Source of the DNA: Sedimenticola sp.
Lineage (GTDB): Bacteria > Pseudomonadota > Gammaproteobacteria > Chromatiales > Chromatiaceae
Reading direction: 5' to 3'
Length of the DNA: 52,523 nt
Assembly (NCBI GenBank): GCA_011051655.1
Contig: DRKS01000071.1
Location: 1 to 52,523, forward strand
Position 1 is the stretch's first letter; each line of letters opens with the position of its first letter. The translations under genes and the position numbers were made by a program. Below are positions 48,394-52,523 of the stretch, piece by piece. A model generated the notes under the pieces. It had not been told where the DNA came from, ran no database searches, and was given only the letters and a program-made list of their open reading frames with translations.

Positions 48394-49770
48394 TCAGGAT
48401 TCGTTGAGCTTCCGCCGCAGGGTGCGCTCGCCGATGCCCAGCATCCTGGCGGCCTTGCTGCGGTTGTAGCCGCTCTCCTTGAGGGCGGCGTCGATCAGCA
48501 GCCACTCGGCATCGGCCAGGGTGGAGCCCTTGGGGATGAATACGCCCTCCTCCGCCGCGCCGGGGCCATGACCCTTGGACGGCAACAGCGGCGTCAGCAG
48601 CTTGGGGCCGATTTCCCGCACCGTCTCCGGCAGACGCACGGCCAGGCGGGCCATCATATTGCGCAGTTCACGCACGTTACCGGGCCAGGAGTAGGCTTCC
48701 AGCCGGGCCAGCGCCTCCGGGGTCAGGGCCGGTGGCGGCCCCCGCCAGCCCATGTCCCGCACGCTGTTGGCCAGGAAACGCCGGGCCAGCAGCGGGATGT
48801 CCCGGGGACGTTCCCGCAGCGGCGGCAGGCGTATGGGCAGGACATGCAGACGATAGAGCAGGTCTTGGCGGAACAGCCCCGAATCGCCCCGCTCACCCAG
48901 GGGCCGGTGGGTGGCCGCCACCACGCGCACATTCACCGGCACGGCCCGCTCGCCGCCGATGCGATAGACCACCCCCTCCTCCAGGATGCGCAACAGGCTG
49001 ACCTGGGCGGCCAGGGGCATTTCGCCGATCTCGTCCAGAAAAAGGGTGCCTTCGTGGGCCTGCTCGAAACGGCCCCGGTGCAGCCGGCCGGCCCCGGTGA
49101 ACGCGCCCTTCTCGTGGCCGAACAGTTCCGCCTCCAGCATGGTCTCCGGGATGGCGCCGCAGTTCACGGCCACGAAGGGGCCCTGGGCGCGGGGTCCCAG
49201 GCCGTGCAGGGCCCGGGCCACCAGTTCCTTGCCGGTGCCGGTCTCCCCCTGGATGAGGACCGGCTCACTGCTGAGGGCGAACCGGGGCACGTCCATCAGC
49301 GCCTCGGTCATGGCCGGATCGCAAAAGGCCAGGTAGGGGGAGAGCAGTTTGGTCAGGCCCTCCCGGGCCTGGGCCCCCGCCATGTCGTTTTGCAGGCGCC
49401 GGGCGAGGACCAGGGGGTCCACGGGTTTCTCAAAGTAGTGGCGGACGCCCTGCTGCAGCGCCTCCACCGCATTGCCCACGCTGCCGTGGCCGGTGATGAT
49501 GTAGAAAAGGCCCTGGGGGTTGCGCCCCTGGTAGTCGGGGAGCAGGTCGAGTCCGGTCCCGTCCTTGAGCTGCAGGTCGGCGAGCACCACATCCGGCGCC
49601 TTTCCGGCCAGGGCCAGGCGGGCCTCGCGCACGCTGCCCGCGCCGGCCACGTTGGCACCCAGTCCGCCGAGCACCCGCTCGAAGCCGCGCACGATGCCCG
49701 GATCGTCGTCCACCACCAGGAGGGACAGGCCGCTCAGGTCCGGGAGATCTTTTTCAGGCTCTTCAACCAA
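48394..49770 (-). CDS. NtrC-family sigma-54 response regulator
   Basis: A 458-residue activator. The receiver domain (about 15–130) has DDD at 21–23 and the phospho-acceptor D65 in VLADLQ, with K115 in EKP. The AAA+ domain (about 150–375) holds GETGTGKE (175–182), the sigma-54-contacting GAFTGA (222–227) and FLDEIGEM. The Fis-type helix–turn–helix lies at the end (SGYNRSKAARMLGIGERTL). All parts needed for sigma-54 activation are present. It overlaps the histidine kinase gene by 37 bases. The divergently placed sHsp operons with sigma-54-like promoters next to it are the probable targets. Confidence 0.95.
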   Translation of the reverse strand: MVEEPEKDLPDLSGLSLLVVDDDPGIVRGFERVLGGLGANVAGAGSVREARLALAGKAPDVVLADLQLKDGTGLDLLPDYQGRNPQGLFYIITGHGSVGNAVEALQQGVRHYFEKPVDPLVLARRLQNDMAGAQAREGLTKLLSPYLAFCDPAMTEALMDVPRFALSSEPVLIQGETGTGKELVARALHGLGPRAQGPFVAVNCGAIPETMLEAELFGHEKGAFTGAGRLHRGRFEQAHEGTLFLDEIGEMPLAAQVSLLRILEEGVVYRIGGERAVPVNVRVVAATHRPLGERGDSGLFRQDLLYRLHVLPIRLPPLRERPRDIPLLARRFLANSVRDMGWRGPPPALTPEALARLEAYSWPGNVRELRNMMARLAVRLPETVREIGPKLLTPLLPSKGHGPGAAEEGVFIPKGSTLADAEWLLIDAALKESGYNRSKAARMLGIGERTLRRKLNES

Positions 49771-51101
49771 TGTGGCGGCTCCTTCTGCTCCAGCGGCAGG
49801 GTGATGACGATGCGGGCCCCGCCCTGGGGCAGGTTCTCGGCGCGGATGCGGCCATGATGGGCCCGGACGACACGCTGCACAATGGCTAGGCCCAGTCCGT
49901 TGCCCTGGGGCTTGGTGGTGAAAAAGGCGTCGAACAGGCGGGGCAGGTGCTCGTCCGGGATGCCATCCCCCCGGTCCTCCACCACGATGGCCATGGCGCC
50001 CTGCCGGGGCTGCGTTTCAACCCGGACGAGCACGGACCCTTCTTTCTGGCCGCTCTCGGCGGCATTGATGATGACATTGAGCAGGGCGTCATGAATCGCC
50101 GCCTCCTGCAGCACGGGGCGGGGCAGATCCGGCGGGATATCCAGCTCTATCTCCAGCCCGTGCCGGGCCAGGACCGGCCCGGCCAGGCGGGCGGCGTCCC
50201 GGATCAGCGCTCCGATATCGGTGGGGGCGAAGCTGTCGTCATGGCTTCGGGTCAGCTTCAGGAAGCCGCTGAGCTTGTCGTTCAGCGCCACGATGTCCCG
50301 GTCCAGCTCATCGACGATCTCCCGGGTGTGGTCCGGGGACACCAGCAGCGCCTTGATGTTGGTGCGCAGCACCGTCAGCGGATTGCGCAGATCGTGGACC
50401 AGCTCGGCCGCCATCTCGGTGACCGACGCGCGCCGGTAGATCTCCTGGAAATACCGCTCCACCTGCCGGGTGGTGCGCATCGCAATCACCGTGATGCCCA
50501 CCGCCAGCAGGATGCTCGCCCCCCCGGCCAGGGAAAACCACAGAATGGCCTGGCTGATGGCGCCCAGCCCCGCATTGACCCGGGCCAGCAGCATCGGCCG
50601 GTCGAAGCTGAGATCCAGGCTGACCAGAGGCTCGGTCGCCGGCGTCAGATCGAAACGAATCAGAAACCGGGCCCCGGACTCGGCATGCAGGCGCTGGGCC
50701 GGGGGCGGATCGGCGCTCGCCCGCCTCCTGTCCGGCGGCAGGGGCGCCGCCGCCCGGGTCGAGACGGCCCCGTCGGCGGCAACGCCCATTTCGAGACCAC
50801 GGTCCTGGCCCCGCACGAACACCCCCCGCAATGACGGATATTCAGCGAACAGATCCCGCACGCCGCTCACCAGCCAGGCGTCCGGCTCTTCCATTGAGGC
50901 AATGGCGTCGACCGAGGAAAGCCTGTCGGCGAGGGGGCCGGCCCTTGCCAGCAGCCCGCCGATAAGCGAGCGCGTCTCCACCGCGCGCACCTGAAGATAA
51001 AGCCAGGCGCCGCCGCCTCCGACAACCAGCATATAAAGCGCCAGCAAGGCCCCGTAGGGCAGGATGATCAGGCGCGTAATGGCGAAATTCGACCGGATCA
51101 C
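49734..51101 (-). CDS. Membrane sensor histidine kinase
   Basis: A 455-residue kinase. Two membrane helices (about 8–35 and 184–207) enclose a periplasmic sensor of about 150 residues with no family I recognise. The dimerisation domain holds H236 in ELVHDLRNPLTVL. The ATP-binding domain has an N box (LLNVIINAAESG), DRGDGIP and PQGNGLGLAIVQR. It is the cognate partner of the overlapping NtrC-type regulator. Its start overlaps the stop of the DegS-like protease gene (ATGA at 51098–51101), so protease and kinase are made together. Confidence 0.94.
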   Translation of the reverse strand: MIRSNFAITRLIILPYGALLALYMLVVGGGGAWLYLQVRAVETRSLIGGLLARAGPLADRLSSVDAIASMEEPDAWLVSGVRDLFAEYPSLRGVFVRGQDRGLEMGVAADGAVSTRAAAPLPPDRRRASADPPPAQRLHAESGARFLIRFDLTPATEPLVSLDLSFDRPMLLARVNAGLGAISQAILWFSLAGGASILLAVGITVIAMRTTRQVERYFQEIYRRASVTEMAAELVHDLRNPLTVLRTNIKALLVSPDHTREIVDELDRDIVALNDKLSGFLKLTRSHDDSFAPTDIGALIRDAARLAGPVLARHGLEIELDIPPDLPRPVLQEAAIHDALLNVIINAAESGQKEGSVLVRVETQPRQGAMAIVVEDRGDGIPDEHLPRLFDAFFTTKPQGNGLGLAIVQRVVRAHHGRIRAENLPQGGARIVITLPLEQKEPPHWLKSLKKISRT

Positions 51102-52255
51102 GGCCTGCCTCTGACGGCGCGCCCTTTTTCATAGGCCTGCAGCACGATGGGGATGTCCAGCTCACGCCCGTCCCGCCAGATGCGCAGCGTCACCCGGTCG
51201 CCAATGCGGTAGTCGTCCAGGCCGGACAGCAGGGCGCCGACCGTCCCGACGGGCCGGCCGTCCAGCGCCAGAATGATGTCCCCCGGAATGACCCCGCCAC
51301 GGCTGTCCACGCGGGTGCCGCGCAGGCCGGCCGCCTCGGCCGACGAACCGGGCTTGACCCTGAGCACCAGCACACCCTCTATACCCAACTGCCGGGTCAC
51401 GGCCGCGTTGACATCCTCGTCCACGACCACCCCCAGGCTGGGCCGGATATATTTGCCCAGGGCGATCAACTGGGGCACCACCCTGTTGACCGTATCCACC
51501 GGCACGGCAAAACCGATGCCGGCATAGGCCCCCGAGGGACTGTAGATTGCGGTGTTGATGCCGATGAGCCTTCCCGCGCTGTCCAGCAGCGGGCCGCCGG
51601 AGTTGCCGGGATTGATGGCGGCATCGGTCTGGATCAGGTGTTCAATGGTTGCCCCGCCCTCTTCCTCCAGGGAGCGGTCGAGGGCGGAGACCAGGCCGCC
51701 GGTGAGGGTGTAATCCAGGCCGAAGGGGTTGCCGATGGCGAAGACCTTCTGGCCCACCTTGAGGTCGGCGCTGGTGCCCACGGGCACTGCCGGCGGGCGG
51801 TCGAAGGGGACATTGATGCGCAGCACCGCCAGGTCGTGCGCCGGGGATGCGCCGACCAGCACGGCGCTGTAGGTGCGCCCGTCGTTGAGCCTCACATTGG
51901 CCTCGGACGCGCCTTCTATGACGTGGTTGTTGGTCACCACGTGACCCAGGTCATCCCAGACGAAGCCGGAGCCCGTGCCCTTGGGCACGCTCAGGACGTT
52001 ACGGGTCCACAGGTTCACCACCCGCTGCCTGGTGCTGATGAACACCACCGAAGGGCTGGCCCGCTCGAAGATTTCTATAGTCGCACGCTCATCGGCGGCC
52101 AGTTCGCCGCGGGCGGTAACGGCGCGGGGTTCCGCCGTCAGGCCGATGAGATAGCGCTCGATCCACGGCAGGAACTGCCAGACGGTAACGATCAGGACAA
52201 TGGACCAGGTGACCCAGCGCAGGCGTCGCAAAAAGATATCGGCTTGGGTGCTCAT
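51098..52255 (-). CDS. DegS-like membrane-anchored serine protease
   Basis: A 385-residue protease read from ATG at 52255; a TTG at 52261 has a better-spaced GGGAG and would add two residues. One N-terminal membrane helix (about 15–31) without cleavage site anchors it in the inner membrane. The triad is H111 (VTNNHVI), D141 (HDLAVLRI) and S219 (NPGNSGGPL). A single PDZ domain follows (about 285–375; VLVLRVKPGSSAEAAGL). This is the DegS layout. DegS normally cuts RseA to free sigma-E, but here it is joined to a two-component system. Confidence 0.93.
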   Translation of the reverse strand: MSTQADIFLRRLRWVTWSIVLIVTVWQFLPWIERYLIGLTAEPRAVTARGELAADERATIEIFERASPSVVFISTRQRVVNLWTRNVLSVPKGTGSGFVWDDLGHVVTNNHVIEGASEANVRLNDGRTYSAVLVGASPAHDLAVLRINVPFDRPPAVPVGTSADLKVGQKVFAIGNPFGLDYTLTGGLVSALDRSLEEEGGATIEHLIQTDAAINPGNSGGPLLDSAGRLIGINTAIYSPSGAYAGIGFAVPVDTVNRVVPQLIALGKYIRPSLGVVVDEDVNAAVTRQLGIEGVLVLRVKPGSSAEAAGLRGTRVDSRGGVIPGDIILALDGRPVGTVGALLSGLDDYRIGDRVTLRIWRDGRELDIPIVLQAYEKGRAVRGRP

Positions 52256-52313
52256 TGGCAAAAGATTCTCCCGGTCACGCCTCGATGCAATTTTGGAAAC
52301 CTGGATGGAGCAC

Positions 52314-52345
52314 TAGCCCGCATTTCTCACCAGGATTTGGATTTT
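52314..52345 (+). repeat. 32-bp dispersed repeat, copy 2
   Basis: Matches 10735–10766 at 31 of 32 bases in the same direction, and is preceded by the 4-base palindrome CTAG (52313–52316). Here the repeat is followed by a structured segment instead of unique sequence, as if copy 2 were the start of a longer element cut by the window edge. Confidence 0.75.
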
Positions 52346-52369
52346 TGGGGCAAGCTGGCGAAGCAGGTT

Positions 52370-52510
52370 GGACGATCGGCCGCCGAAGCATAGCCGTAGC
52401 TATGATTCAAGGCTGATCGTTCAAGATGCGAAGCCAGGTTGATGGAATACATCCCTGTATTCCACCCCTTCGGGGTCGCTGTGCGGTCCAAATTCGCTCC
52501 AGGCGAATTT
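52370..52510. repeat. Cluster of four hairpins at right edge
   Basis: Four inverted repeats follow one another. First, 52370–52394 with 52399–52422 (imperfect). Second, TGGAATACA at 52443–52451 with TGTATTCCA at 52456–52464. Third, ACCCC/GGGGT at 52464–52476. Fourth, AAATTCGC at 52490–52497 with GCGAATTT at 52503–52510. The 262 bases after the DegS-like gene hold no credible gene. I infer the left part of a mobile or RNA-coding element. Confidence 0.7.
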
Positions 52511-52523
52511 GTGTTCCAAAAAC

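Overview
The window is high-GC DNA, almost fully coding, apparently from a gammaproteobacterium. This is inferred from the ClpB–CbpA–CbpM order, the DegP/DegS-type proteases, TssJ-containing type VI secretion genes and REP-like palindromes; the species cannot be told. No rRNA, tRNA, CRISPR array or intact transposase was seen. There are two large functional regions.

Region A (1–38.4 kb) is a type VI secretion (T6SS) locus with an unusual accessory load. At the left, a compact fused TssB–TssC sheath-like protein plus a YkgJ-type cysteine-cluster protein diverge from an effector-loading operon: VgrG, DUF6484, DUF2169, a degenerate ketoacyl-synthase-fold protein, a DUF4150 PAAR-like protein with a C-terminal HNH/GHH-type nuclease domain, a beta-propeller-like probable immunity protein and an M23 peptidase. 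The cargo genes (about 7.5–10.9 kb) are visibly richer in A+T than the rest. Next come a first TssJ with an unrecognised partner, a pentapeptide-repeat membrane protein, a CsgG-like protein, a Ser/Thr kinase, a caspase-like protease, a TIGR02270-like helical-repeat protein, a subtilisin lipoprotein and an autotransporter-type barrel. The core operon then reads TagH(FHA)–TssJ–TssK–TssL(OmpA)–TssM–TagF–PppA–PpkA, followed by a lipoprotein hydrolase and a second caspase-like lipoprotein. TssA, TssE, TssF, TssG, Hcp and ClpV are absent from the window, so they must lie elsewhere if the system works.

Region B (38.4–52.3 kb) is an envelope and protein quality-control region, all on the minus strand. 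It has ClpB–CbpA–CbpM behind a good sigma-32-like promoter. It has three small heat shock proteins, a KefB/C-type antiporter, a PsiE-family protein and a DegP-type protease, a set that resembles the right part of the transmissible locus of stress tolerance (tLST/LHR). It ends with a three-gene operon for a DegS-like anchored protease, a histidine kinase and an NtrC-type sigma-54 activator.

Both small-heat-shock operons are preceded by a near-consensus sigma-54 promoter and by 15-bp palindromes of the form CGGCCA-N3-TGGCCG, which look like activator sites. The sequence therefore suggests a self-contained regulon: the protease/kinase/activator operon senses an envelope signal and switches on sHsp, antiporter and DegP genes through sigma-54. 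This is the most specific new proposal from the window.

Repeats include a long inverted repeat at the left edge, a REP-like hairpin after the VgrG operon, a tandem 9-mer, and two copies of a 32-bp element near 10.7 kb and 52.3 kb. The second copy leads into a series of hairpins that runs to near the right edge.
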